From NCBI GenBank assembly GCA_963714125.1, contig OY970234.1:3844001-3908000 (forward strand): 64,000 bases of DNA, read 5' to 3'. The stretch comes from CAWCAW01 sp963714125. GTDB taxonomy: Bacteria > Actinomycetota > Acidimicrobiia > Acidimicrobiales > UBA8190. Shown here one piece after another: positions 50,013-58,751 of this stretch. The notes beneath the pieces are model-generated. The model worked only from the letters and a program-made list of their open reading frames with translations. It searched no databases and had not been told where the DNA came from. The position numbers and the translations under genes are program-made. Position 1 is the stretch's first letter. Each line of letters opens with the position of its first letter.

Positions 50013-52412
50013 GTGCCCGGCGGTCCGTTGAACTCGCTAGCCGGTGTCCGTGCGCTCGACCTCTCCGAGGACATCGCCGGTGCCTACTGTTCAAAACTGC
50101 TTGCCGATGCTGGCGCCGACGTTCTCAAGGTGGAACCACCCTCGGGCCACCCCCTCAGGGCATGGTCACGAACGGGAAGCGTGGGTCGAGATGGCGATCC
50201 CGATGGCATTCTGTTCCGTTTCCTTGCCGCGGGGCAGCAGAGCATCGTTGCCGACTTCGGTGACGCTGCTGACCGCAGCCGAGTGCACGACCTGCTGGCC
50301 GGGAGCGACATCGTTGTCACCGCATCGGCCCCGCGGATGGCGGAGATTGGTTTCGAGATCAACACATTCCACGAGCTGAACCCCGAAGCCACCGTGGTGT
50401 CGCTGACGCCATTCGGTCTCGCCGGGCCTCGCCACGGACTCGCCGCGAACGACTTCCTTCTCCAGGCTTTGTCGGGTTCGTTGCACAATCATGGTTCCTG
50501 GCGTGGCCTGCCCCTGGCGGTCGGTGGGGGCCTGGGCGAATGGGTGGCCGGGGCCTATGGAGCTGTGGGCGCTCTCGCCGCACGAGCCCGGCTGCGCCGA
50601 ACCGGGCGCGGTGAAGTCGTCGATGTGTCGGTGCTGGAAGCGCTCGCAGTGACGCTGGTGTGTTACCCATCGGTGGCTGCGTCGGTCCCGGGGGGAGTTC
50701 GTCGGCGATCCACAGTCGAAATGGTGCCTGGCATCGAACCTTGCAAAGACGGCTTCGTTGGAATAACCACCCTCACTGCGCAGCAGTGGCACGACTTTGC
50801 GGCGATGATCGAACGACCCGATCTGCTCGACAATGTGAAACTGAACAGCGCTCGGACCCGCGTGGCTCGCGAGGCCGAATTGCGCCCTGCCATCCACGCC
50901 TGGACTGAGCAACATGAAGTGGGAGAGGTCATCGAGCGGGCCGCCATGTTCCGTGTGCCCGCGGCTCCGGTTCTCAACGGCGCTTCGCTCCCGCAGTTCG
51001 ACGCGCTTCGCCAACGTGGCCTTTTCGCCAAGAACCCTCGAGGCGGATTCACCCATCCCCGCCCGCCTTTCCTCACGACAGCAAGCGAGCCCCGTTCCGT
51101 GGCCGGCGCCCCCAGGTTGGGAGAACACACAACGAGTCCTTTCGGCTCTGAACGCGCCACCTCATCGAAACGTGATGCAAGCCAGGACGAGCGCCTTCCG
51201 CTCGAAGGTGTCAAGGTGCTCGATGTCACCGCCTTTTGGGCCGGACCAACCGCCACTCAGTGCCTAGCGGCCCTGGGCGCGGACGTGATCAAGGTCGAAT
51301 CGACGCAACGGCCCGACGCCATGCGATTCAACGTCGGCGTGTCCCCGCAGACTGAGCAGTGGTGGGAGCAGGGGTACTTGTATCTGTCGGCCAACCTGAA
51401 CAAGCGGGCCATCACCCTCAATCTCAGTGATGACCGGGGCCGGGCATTGTTCCTTCGGCTGGCCGCTCAGTCAGACGTCGTCGTCGAGAATTTCACACCT
51501 CGCGTCATGGAGCACTTCGAGCTCACCTACGACACCATCCGGAAGGTTTGTCCCGACATCGTTATGGTCAGCATGCCTGGATGGGGCCTTGAGGGTCCCT
51601 GGCGGGACCGACCAGGGTTCGCCACAACCATGGAGCAGGCTTCGGGGATGGCCTTTGTGACTGGCTACCTTGACGGGCCGCCCATGGCGCCGGGCCTTTG
51701 CGATCCCCTGGCTGGCATCCACGGAGCATTCGCCGTTCTCGCCGCGTTGGAGGAGCGCCAGAAGACCGGTGACGGCCAGCACGTCGAACTACCCGTGATT
51801 GACCTGGCCGTGAATATCTCGGTCGAACAGATCCTCGAGTTCGAGGCCTATGGCGAACTCATGACCCGAAGTGGAAATCGCAGCGCGCAGGCCGCGCCCC
51901 AGGGCGTGTATGCGTGCGCTGAAGCCGACGAGTGGCTCGCTCTATCGGTGAACACTGAAGCGCAATGGACGGCGTTGGTGCAGGCCATGGACACGTTGTC
52001 GTGGGCTGCGGACCGCGATCTGGCCACCGTTGCGCAACGGGCGACGGTGCACGATCGGATCGACACATCGATCCAACAGTGGTGCTCCCAACAGTCACTG
52101 GCAGGGGCGCTCGAAGCATTGAAGGCAGCCGGGGTTCAGCCCGTCGTCCCTGCCTACGCCATTGACGAAGACCCGCAGATGCAGGCTCGAGGGTTCTGGG
52201 AGCCCGTTGTCCACCCCATCGTCGGAGAACATCGGTATCCGGGGTGGCCCATGCGCCTCTCGGGTGGCCCCGAGCGCTGGTACCGATCGCCCGCCCCTCT
52301 CCTCGGACAGCACAACGAGGAGGTGCTCCATGGGTTGCTCGGACTCACGGGAGATGAGATCGCCGATTTGCGACGAACAGATGTCATCGGTGAACGCCCA
52401 CTCGGCCTCTGA
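50013..52412 (+). CDS. Tandem two-domain family III CoA-transferase fusion
   Basis: 799 residues from GTG 50013: two complete family III CoA-transferase domains in one chain. Domain 1 (about 5-360) begins LAGVRALDLSEDIAGAYCSKLLADAGADVLKVEPP; domain 2 (about 390-795) begins LEGVKVLDVTAFWAGPTATQCLAALGADVIKVEST. The catalytic Asp region reads GLCDPLAGIHGAFAVLAAL in domain 2 but GGLGEWVAGAYGAVGALAA in domain 1, with Glu in place of Asp. So domain 2 is probably active and domain 1 doubtful. Canonical enzymes are interlocked homodimers; this fusion would act as an internal heterodimer. Substrate unknown; context points to acyl-CoA or aromatic catabolism. Confidence 0.92.
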   Translation: MPGGPLNSLAGVRALDLSEDIAGAYCSKLLADAGADVLKVEPPSGHPLRAWSRTGSVGRDGDPDGILFRFLAAGQQSIVADFGDAADRSRVHDLLAGSDIVVTASAPRMAEIGFEINTFHELNPEATVVSLTPFGLAGPRHGLAANDFLLQALSGSLHNHGSWRGLPLAVGGGLGEWVAGAYGAVGALAARARLRRTGRGEVVDVSVLEALAVTLVCYPSVAASVPGGVRRRSTVEMVPGIEPCKDGFVGITTLTAQQWHDFAAMIERPDLLDNVKLNSARTRVAREAELRPAIHAWTEQHEVGEVIERAAMFRVPAAPVLNGASLPQFDALRQRGLFAKNPRGGFTHPRPPFLTTASEPRSVAGAPRLGEHTTSPFGSERATSSKRDASQDERLPLEGVKVLDVTAFWAGPTATQCLAALGADVIKVESTQRPDAMRFNVGVSPQTEQWWEQGYLYLSANLNKRAITLNLSDDRGRALFLRLAAQSDVVVENFTPRVMEHFELTYDTIRKVCPDIVMVSMPGWGLEGPWRDRPGFATTMEQASGMAFVTGYLDGPPMAPGLCDPLAGIHGAFAVLAALEERQKTGDGQHVELPVIDLAVNISVEQILEFEAYGELMTRSGNRSAQAAPQGVYACAEADEWLALSVNTEAQWTALVQAMDTLSWAADRDLATVAQRATVHDRIDTSIQQWCSQQSLAGALEALKAAGVQPVVPAYAIDEDPQMQARGFWEPVVHPIVGEHRYPGWPMRLSGGPERWYRSPAPLLGQHNEEVLHGLLGLTGDEIADLRRTDVIGERPLGL

Positions 52413-52566
52413 TCAGCAGGCACTACCCAGAGCACAATCGCCGCACCACCAAGGGTGAAACATTGGAGATGCCGTCGATATTTCGAGGGGATTCGTGTCG
52501 ATCTCGCCCCTATCGATTCGTCACTTCAGTGTCAGAATCGAAACGCGAACCGAAGGGACGGCAACA

Positions 52567-52953
52567 ATGCGATACACCCTCCTGCTCTACTACCCCGAGC
52601 GCACCGCCGACGAACTTGGTCCCGAGGCCCTGGCCGAGGGAATGAGCACGTTTCAGGCGTACGCGAAGGCGCTCGACAAAGCGGGTGTACTCGCCAGTGC
52701 CGAAGTGCTTCAGCAGTCGAACGCCACCACCGCCGTCACACTCGCCAGCGGTGAACTGGTGGTGCAGGACGGCCCGTTCGCCGACACCAAGGAACAACTC
52801 GGCGGCACATTCGTCATCGACGTCCCAGACCTCGATGCTGCCATCGAATGGGCGAAACAAGCGCCGTCGGTGCGGTGGGGTCATGTTGAGATCCGACCGA
52901 CCGCCACCCGCTACGTCGACGGCTCGTGGCAAGGCGTCCAGCCCGTCCAGTGA
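52567..52953 (+). CDS. YCII-related (DGPF-type) protein
   Basis: 128 residues from ATG 52567. The YCII pattern is MRYTLLLYYPERTADELGPEALAEGMSTFQAYAKALDKAGVL, then LASGELVVQDGPFADTKEQLGGTFVIDVPDLDAAIEWAKQAP. The D-G-P-F-A motif marks the family usually paired with ECF42 sigma factors. Function unknown. Its stop overlaps the sigma-factor GTG by four bases (GTGA). Confidence 0.93.
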   Translation: MRYTLLLYYPERTADELGPEALAEGMSTFQAYAKALDKAGVLASAEVLQQSNATTAVTLASGELVVQDGPFADTKEQLGGTFVIDVPDLDAAIEWAKQAPSVRWGHVEIRPTATRYVDGSWQGVQPVQ

Positions 52954-53960
52954 CAACCTCCGAGGCTGGTGCAGCCGCCGAGCACGCGGCGCGGGCCTCC
53001 TATGGCCGGCTTGTGGCCTTGCTGGCCGCCACGACAAGGGACATTGGTCTCGCTGAGGACGCCCTCGCCGATGCTTTCGAGCGCGCCCTGCGGACGTGGC
53101 CGGCGACCGGTGTTCCCAGAAACCCGCAAGGGTGGCTCATGACCGTGGCCCGCAACCGCATCCGCGATGTCCTTGGCTCGGCTGCGGTGCGCACCGCCAT
53201 GCCTTTGAGCGATCTCGTGACAGCGACGCTCGCCGACCTCGACCCCGACGCCATCCCCGACAAACGACTGGAGCTGATGTTCGCGTGTGCGCACCCGGCC
53301 ATTGACCCAGCGGTGCGCAGCCCGCTCATGCTCCAGGTCGTGCTCGGCCTCGATGCCGATCGCATTGCTCGCGTATTCGCGCTGCAGCCCGCAGCCATGG
53401 CGCAACGCCTGGTTCGGGCCAAGCGCCGGATCCGAGATGCCGGCATCCCATTCCGGATTCCCGGACGCGCCGACCTGCCGGCACGCCTACCGGCCGTGCT
53501 CGAGGCCATCTACGGCGCGTATGCGATTGACTGGCTCGACCAGCACGAGCGCATCCGCGAATCGGTCGCTGACGAGGCCCGGTGGCTGGCCGTGCTCACC
53601 GCGACCCTGCTCGACTCCGAGCCCGAAGCGTGGGGCCTGGCCTCGTTGCTCACGTTCGCACAGTCGAGGGCTATGGCCCGAGCGAGCACGCCCTGGCCAC
53701 CTCTCGACGAACAAGACACCGCCCTATGGGACGGCGCGCTCATCGCCGAAGGTGAGTTGTTGCTGCGGCGTGCGTACGCGCTCGGCTCGCCCGTAGGGCG
53801 GTTCCAGCTCGAGGCCGCCATCCAATCGGCGCACTGCGACCGGTTGCGGACGGGGACCCTCGATCGCGCCACCATCGTCCGGCTTTACCGCGGGCTCGTC
53901 GCCATCGCACCCACCGCCGGAGCGATGGAGGCCCTGGCCGCGCTCACAACTCAGGCTTAA
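52950..53960 (+). CDS. ECF42-type sigma factor, C-terminally short
   Basis: 336 residues from GTG 52950. Sigma region 2: ARASYGRLVALLAATTRDIGLAEDALADAFERALRTWP and NPQGWLMTVARNRIRDVL; region 4: LMLQVVLGLDADRIARVFALQPAAMAQRLVRAKRRIRDAGIPF. A long C-terminal extension (ARLPAVLEAIYGAYAIDW...) follows, as in ECF42. No anti-sigma gene is adjacent, which is normal for this group. The chain ends near LYRGLVAIAPTAGAMEALAALTTQA, about 70 residues before the usual end of such proteins (about 410), so part of the TPR-like extension is missing. Confidence 0.9.
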   Translation: MTTSEAGAAAEHAARASYGRLVALLAATTRDIGLAEDALADAFERALRTWPATGVPRNPQGWLMTVARNRIRDVLGSAAVRTAMPLSDLVTATLADLDPDAIPDKRLELMFACAHPAIDPAVRSPLMLQVVLGLDADRIARVFALQPAAMAQRLVRAKRRIRDAGIPFRIPGRADLPARLPAVLEAIYGAYAIDWLDQHERIRESVADEARWLAVLTATLLDSEPEAWGLASLLTFAQSRAMARASTPWPPLDEQDTALWDGALIAEGELLLRRAYALGSPVGRFQLEAAIQSAHCDRLRTGTLDRATIVRLYRGLVAIAPTAGAMEALAALTTQA

Positions 53961-54021
53961 CCGAGCGTTCCCGGAAACCGGCGGCGCATTCTTCGGGTCA
54001 GCCGGCATCCGGACCGTTGCT

Positions 54022-54660
54022 CTACATGGGCGAGGACAAGTCCAAGCTGGCCGGGACGGCACTGATCGCATCGTCGAATCGCGTGATGAGCACTTTGCGG
54101 CCACCGTGTCCCTTGTCGCGTACCCAGCGCCGCCCCGCCACGCTGAACGCGCTGATGGTGAGTTCAGCCAGAACAAACAATCTCAAGTCTTCGGTGTTCA
54201 GGCTGAGTTTTTCCGCCAACAAGGCAATGAGATCGTTCTTTACACCGGCTCGGTAGTGATCGACGTAACCCAGTAACGCCGGCTCGGCAGCAACGAGGCG
54301 GCGGGTAGCGAGAAAGCGCTCATCCCAGTTCGCTTCGAGCGCGGCGACCGTTATCGCCAATGTCTGGTGCAGGACCTCGAGAACCTCTCCTGACAACTCG
54401 GTACGACTGAGGGTGTCGAGGTAGGCCGACCACAGTTCGGCCTCGGATTCGATGGCCACTGCTTCCTTGGCCGGAAAAAAGCGAAAGAACGTGCTCTTCG
54501 AGACATCTGCCTCGTCGGCGACCTCCTCCAGGGTGGTCGCGTCATAGCCCTTTTCGGTGAAGAGCCGAAGCGCGGCATCGGCCAGAGCGCGGCGAGTTCG
54601 CTGCTTCTTGCGCTCGCGCAGAGGCAGCGAGCGGTCACCGACGTGGCCCGTGGCGCTCAT
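54022..54660 (-). CDS. TetR-family transcriptional regulator
   Basis: 212 residues. HTH near residues 20-65: RRALADAALRLFTEKGYDATTLEEVADEADVSKSTFFRFFPAKEAVAI. The K-S-T-F-F-R-F-F-P recognition helix is typical of actinobacterial TetR proteins with a TetR_C_17-type domain. Divergent from the hemerythrin/MFS pair, which it probably controls. I could not define its operator in the 131-base gap. Confidence 0.92.
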   Translation of the reverse strand: MSATGHVGDRSLPLRERKKQRTRRALADAALRLFTEKGYDATTLEEVADEADVSKSTFFRFFPAKEAVAIESEAELWSAYLDTLSRTELSGEVLEVLHQTLAITVAALEANWDERFLATRRLVAAEPALLGYVDHYRAGVKNDLIALLAEKLSLNTEDLRLFVLAELTISAFSVAGRRWVRDKGHGGRKVLITRFDDAISAVPASLDLSSPM

Positions 54661-54720
54661 GTCGTCAGCTTACCCCAATGGAACACCAAGCCCTAAAAAG
54701 CATTCGATCTTATATCCCTC

Positions 54721-54749
54721 TTGACTTGAAATAGAACTCAGTGTTATTT
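54721..54749 (+). promoter_or_regulatory. Sigma70-type promoter of hemerythrin/MFS operon
   Basis: TTGACT (54721-54726), a 17-base spacer and TTATTT (54744-54749). It lies about 43 bases before ATG 54792 and over the in-frame ATG 54741, which rules that start out. Confidence 0.55.
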
Positions 54750-54791
54750 TCTCCTGAGACCCTAAATCTGAGGCCGATCGCGGAGGACCCC

Positions 54792-55454
54792 ATGGAATAC
54801 AGGCTCGACATGACCACCATGTTCACGATCCACGACGCCTTTCGACGAAACCTCGTCGAGGTCGCCAGAGTGGCATCTGAGGGTGATCGCGATGGCATTC
54901 CCCGCCTGCAGTCTCAGGTCGGTTGGGGACTTTTCAGGAAGTTTTTGGTCGTCCACCACCACACTGAAGACGACGTCGTGTGGCCCGTCCTGCGCTCCCA
55001 CGTAAAGCACTCTCCCGACCGGATGGCCGTAGTCGATGCGTTGGAAGCCGAACACTCTGCCATCGAGCCTTGTTTCGCTGCCATAGACGCAGCCTTTCGC
55101 CATCAACACGAGAGCGAACCTGTCGCCGATCTCGTCGGAGAATTGACGACAAGCGTAACGACCCATCTGGCGCACGAGGAGTCCGACGGCCTCGCCCTTA
55201 TCGACGAGTTCCTCACTCCCGAGCAATGGCAGGCTTTCGCCCGCGAACACGGCCGGAGATTGATCAATGACGCTTCGACCTACGTTCCTTGGCTCCTTGA
55301 CCGCGCTGACGCTGCTGCCATAGAGAGCTTTCTCGGCAGCATTCCGCCACCCTTGGCAACCGCATACCGCGAGACATGGGCCCCGGAATACGCGGCCTTT
55401 GACCTCTGGGATGCACCCTTCGGATCGGCGCCAAACGACGCGCCAGGCGACTGA
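54792..55454 (+). CDS. Hemerythrin-like (HHE) domain protein
   Basis: 220 residues from ATG 54792 with GGAGG upstream. The di-iron ligand pattern of HHE proteins is visible: FTIHDAFRRNL, VVHHHTEDDVVWPVL, EAEHSAIEP and THLAHEESDGL. The C-terminal third (FLTPEQWQAFAREHGRR...) is family-typical. Such proteins bind O2, NO or sense redox. Nine bases before an MFS exporter gene, so probably co-transcribed from the promoter at 54721. Confidence 0.9.
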   Translation: MEYRLDMTTMFTIHDAFRRNLVEVARVASEGDRDGIPRLQSQVGWGLFRKFLVVHHHTEDDVVWPVLRSHVKHSPDRMAVVDALEAEHSAIEPCFAAIDAAFRHQHESEPVADLVGELTTSVTTHLAHEESDGLALIDEFLTPEQWQAFAREHGRRLINDASTYVPWLLDRADAAAIESFLGSIPPPLATAYRETWAPEYAAFDLWDAPFGSAPNDAPGD

Positions 55455-55463
55455 AAGATCGAC

Positions 55464-56921
55464 ATGGCCCTCCACGATTCGATTCCGTCCACTGAAGCTG
55501 ACGCGTCGCCCGCTACCGAGCCCAAGCTCGGCATCGCCCTGCTTGTCATCGCCACTGCGCAACTCATGCTCGTGCTCGACGACACCATCGTCAACGTGGC
55601 CTTGCCCAGCATGCAGCGGTCACTTCATATTTCACCTTCGCACCTCAACTGGGTGGCGAGCTTCTACGCACTGACGTTTGGTGGGCTCCTCCTCGCGGGC
55701 GGCCGTGCCGGCGACCTCTACGGCCGGCTGCGACTGTTCCGGATCGGCATCGTCATCTTTGCGGTGGCTTCCATGGCGGGTGGCCTTGCTCCGAACGCCA
55801 CCACGCTCCTCACGGCGCGCCTCGTTCAGGGATGCGGCGCGGCACTGGCTGCGCCTGGCGCTCTGTCGCTGCTCACCACAACCTTTGCGCAAGGGCCAGC
55901 GAGGAACAAGGCAATAGGCATCTATGGAGCCATGGCCGGGGTCGGTTCCGTCTTAGGCCTGCTGCTGGGCGGGGTACTCACCGCGTACGTGAGTTGGCGT
56001 TGGGTCCTGTTCATTAACGTGCCCATCGCCGTCCTCGTCCTCATAGGTAGTCGGGTTCTCATCCCGGGCAAGCCCGAACGTGGGTCGCTCGATCTGATCG
56101 GCGCCATTACCGCCACGACGGGCATCGCTGCCATCGTGTTCGGCCTGACGAGCGGGAACACCAACGGCTGGGCTGCGCCGGTCACGCTGGCCTGCTTAGT
56201 GGCCGGAGCGGTGCTGGTGGCCACCTTTGTGATGCTCGAACGCTCCCGCCGCGAACCTCTGGTGCCACTCGGGATCGTGCGCAACCGCAGCAGGGCCGGC
56301 GCCTACACGGTGATGCTGATGCTTGGAGCCGGGATGCTCGCCATGTTCTATTTGCTCACGCTCTACATGCAGATCGTGCGGGGCTACTCCGCTATGCACA
56401 CTGGTCTTGCTTATCTGCCTTTTGTCGTCGGCCTCGGGATCGCTGTTGGTGGCCTCGGCCCCAGGTTGTTCGACCACCTTCCCGCTCGAGTGGTGATCGC
56501 CGCCGGCCTGATCACCTATGCCGGAGGGCTCACGTGGTGCGTCGTCACCCTGTCGCCGACGTCGAACTACTTCATGACAATCCTCCCAACCCTGGTCGTC
56601 GGGGGATTCGGGGCGGGGCTGGTCTTCTTAGGTGCAACAGCCGTCGCCGTACATGGCGTGGCACCCCAAGAAAGCGGGTCTGCTGCCAGTCTGCAGAACG
56701 CCGGAGTCCAGGTGGGAGCCTCCATCGGCCTGAGTGCCCTGGCGGCCGCTGCCTCGATCATCACCAAAAATCACCTAGCTGGCCATACAACAGCGGCCGC
56801 CTTGACCGATGGGTACACCGCCGGCCTGCTCATCGGAGCAGCCATATTCGCCCTCGGTGCGCTGGTGGCACTGCTCACAATCAATATCCGTGTCAGCACC
56901 GAAGAGGTGGCCGGTCACTGA
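55464..56921 (+). CDS. MFS drug exporter (DHA2, 14-helix)
   Basis: 485 residues. Motif D1 in QLMLVLDDTIVNVALPSMQ, motif A in GGRAGDLYGRLRLF, motif C in GSVLGLLLGGVLTAYVSWRWVLFINVPIAV. Fourteen hydrophobic helices can be counted, the EmrB/QacA layout. It should expel hydrophobic toxic compounds using the proton gradient. In an operon with the hemerythrin-like gene and divergent from a TetR gene. This is an intact counterpart of the frameshifted transporter at 31359-32859, but they are not close duplicates. Confidence 0.94.
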   Translation: MALHDSIPSTEADASPATEPKLGIALLVIATAQLMLVLDDTIVNVALPSMQRSLHISPSHLNWVASFYALTFGGLLLAGGRAGDLYGRLRLFRIGIVIFAVASMAGGLAPNATTLLTARLVQGCGAALAAPGALSLLTTTFAQGPARNKAIGIYGAMAGVGSVLGLLLGGVLTAYVSWRWVLFINVPIAVLVLIGSRVLIPGKPERGSLDLIGAITATTGIAAIVFGLTSGNTNGWAAPVTLACLVAGAVLVATFVMLERSRREPLVPLGIVRNRSRAGAYTVMLMLGAGMLAMFYLLTLYMQIVRGYSAMHTGLAYLPFVVGLGIAVGGLGPRLFDHLPARVVIAAGLITYAGGLTWCVVTLSPTSNYFMTILPTLVVGGFGAGLVFLGATAVAVHGVAPQESGSAASLQNAGVQVGASIGLSALAAAASIITKNHLAGHTTAAALTDGYTAGLLIGAAIFALGALVALLTINIRVSTEEVAGH

Positions 56922-57023
56922 GGACGAGCTCTCACTCTGGCTTCGACGAGTCGGCTCGCTCGCATCCGGGAGAGGTCGGCATCGATGTGTCTCACGAACG
57001 TTTCGGTGATCTCAATACCCGAG

Positions 57024-57989
57024 CTACAGCAGCCCGTGTACGCGGAGACTGTCGAGGGTGTCGGCAATCGAGATAGGCACCCCACGTGGCTTCCAGCCAA
57101 GCTCCTGCTTGGCACGGTCGTTGTGGATTGTGAGCGGCGACGGATCCTCGCCGGGAGCCTCCTGCCACGTAAGGTCGGCGCCGGTGGCTCCGAGGTGATC
57201 GCGGATTGCCTCAGCCAGGCCCAGCCATGTGATCGTTGGCCCGTCGGCCAGCAGTAAGTAACGCTTGTCGGCCGCCTCCGGCGTTGACGCCGCCTTGAGG
57301 TGAGCATCGGCAACATCGCGCACGTCGACCACGCCAAAACGCTGGCGCGGCAACACCGCCATGGTGCCATTCGCAATCGCCTTTATAGCGACGAGGGAGG
57401 AACGCAGCGACGTGACCAACGTCGGGCCGATGATGAACGTGGGGTTGAGGACGACCAACTCGGTATCGCCGGGGTTCTCTTTGAAATGGTCCCAGGCGGC
57501 GCGCTCGGCAATTGCCTTGGAGCGCGGATAGGGCTGCAGTCCGGGCGTATCAGGATCGGTCCAGTCCTCCTCGGTGTAGTCGCGGACTGCTTTGGGCGAG
57601 TAGCCGACGGCGGCGAAGCTCGAGGTCAGCACCACGCGGCGCACGCCGGCGGCGCGGGCGGCGCTGAGCACGCGCAGGGTGCCCTCGCGGGCGGGGACGA
57701 TCAAGTCGTCGGGATCTTCGGGTTGGACGGGCGGGATCGGACTGGCGACGTGGTGGACCTCCTCGATGTCGGTTGTAGCCGACGGCCAGCCTTCGTCGAG
57801 GGTGAGGTCCGCTATGACCACCTCCAGCCCGTCGTCGTCGACACCCCCTCGCCGCAGGGCGTCGCGGATATCAGGCTCTGAATTCAGGGAACGCACCGTG
57901 GTGCGCACCTCGAGCCCCTTTTGCAGTAGTGCCGCGATCACCTGGGTCCCCAAGTAGCCGTTTCCACCCGTGACCAACACCCGGCTCAT
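57024..57989 (-). CDS. NAD(P)-dependent epimerase / dihydroflavonol-reductase-like SDR
   Basis: 321 residues from ATG 57989. Rossmann start VLVTGGNGYLGTQVIAALLQKGLEVRTTVRS; EEVHHVASPIPP; VVLTSSFAAVGYS; catalytic YPRSKAIAERAAW (Tyr-X-X-X-Lys); and NPTFIIGPTL. This is the extended SDR branch of dihydroflavonol-4-reductase-like and 3-beta-HSD-like enzymes that reduce aldehydes or ketones. Its start overlaps the stop of the truncated thiolase frame by four bases. Confidence 0.92.
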   Translation of the reverse strand: MSRVLVTGGNGYLGTQVIAALLQKGLEVRTTVRSLNSEPDIRDALRRGGVDDDGLEVVIADLTLDEGWPSATTDIEEVHHVASPIPPVQPEDPDDLIVPAREGTLRVLSAARAAGVRRVVLTSSFAAVGYSPKAVRDYTEEDWTDPDTPGLQPYPRSKAIAERAAWDHFKENPGDTELVVLNPTFIIGPTLVTSLRSSLVAIKAIANGTMAVLPRQRFGVVDVRDVADAHLKAASTPEAADKRYLLLADGPTITWLGLAEAIRDHLGATGADLTWQEAPGEDPSPLTIHNDRAKQELGWKPRGVPISIADTLDSLRVHGLL

Positions 57990-58300
57990 CGCCCTACCTC
58001 TTCCAAGCACGCGATGATCGCCCGCACCCGCGCGCAGAACCGGTTGACGGTCACCGCCGGCACCGAGTCGGGGAAGCCAGCCGCCAGGGCGCCCCAACGA
58101 GCGATGTCACCCAGTCCCTCGTGCGCGACATTGACGCAGCCCGCCGTAATGTCCTCAATGAGGTCGAGGGGAACACCCACCCGCTCGCAGGCCGCCGCCA
58201 TGGTCCGGCCTAAGAGGTCATCGGTCCGCACGTGTGAGAGCGAACCGCCGTAGCGGCCCACCGCCGTTCGCACGCCACCGAGGACGAACGCGTCGGTCAT
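57986..58300 (-). pseudogene. Truncated thiolase N-terminus
   Basis: 104 residues from ATG 58300. The start matches the thiolase N-domain: AFVLGGVRTAVGRYGGSLSHVRTDDLLGRTMAAACERVGV, then TAGCVNVAHEGLGDIARWGALAAGFPDSVPAVTVNRFCA. The reading ends 15 residues after the nucleophile Cys of NRFCA, where about 290 residues should follow. The remaining tail (RVRAIIACLEEVGR) is not thiolase-like. The frame begins at an ATGA overlap with the OsmC stop and ends at another with the SDR start, so it is still translatable but cannot be an active thiolase. Confidence 0.8.
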
Positions 58301-58722
58301 GGGACCAGCGACGCTTCGAGGGTGATCTCGGGCACCCCGGCCAACGCTCGACTCACGGGACAACCGGCCTTGGCCGCCAACGCGTGCTCAACGAATGCCG
58401 CCTCCTCGAGTCCCGGTACCTGTCCCACCGTCACGAGGGCGATCTTGGTAATGGTCGGGACCCCGTCGACCGGTCGAAGCGTCACGGTGGCCTCCGTCTT
58501 CACTGACTCGGGTGGTGTACCCGCCTGGGCCAGGATGTTGGAGAGCGCCATCGAAAAGCAAGCCGCATGGGCTGCCGCGATCAACTGTTCTGGGTTCGAT
58601 CCGGGGCCGTCCTCAAATCGTGACTTGAACGTATAGCCCCCGGTAATGCTGTCCCCCGCCGTGAACGTGCCCGTCCCCGTGGGCACATCGCCCTTCCATT
58701 CGGCGGTACCTTTCGCTGGCAT
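58297..58722 (-). CDS. OsmC/Ohr-family peroxiredoxin
   Basis: 141 residues from ATG 58722 with AAGGAG six bases upstream. OsmC pattern: TAEWKGDVPTGTGTFTAG, GSNPEQLIAAAHAACFSMALSNIL with Cys55, and EHALAAKAGCPVSRAL with Cys121, the two redox-active Cys. It reduces organic hydroperoxides. The length matches the OsmC subgroup. Its stop overlaps the start of the thiolase remnant. Confidence 0.95.
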   Translation of the reverse strand: MPAKGTAEWKGDVPTGTGTFTAGDSITGGYTFKSRFEDGPGSNPEQLIAAAHAACFSMALSNILAQAGTPPESVKTEATVTLRPVDGVPTITKIALVTVGQVPGLEEAAFVEHALAAKAGCPVSRALAGVPEITLEASLVP

Positions 58723-58751
58723 CTCATTCTCCTTGCTCGTTTGTTTGGTGC

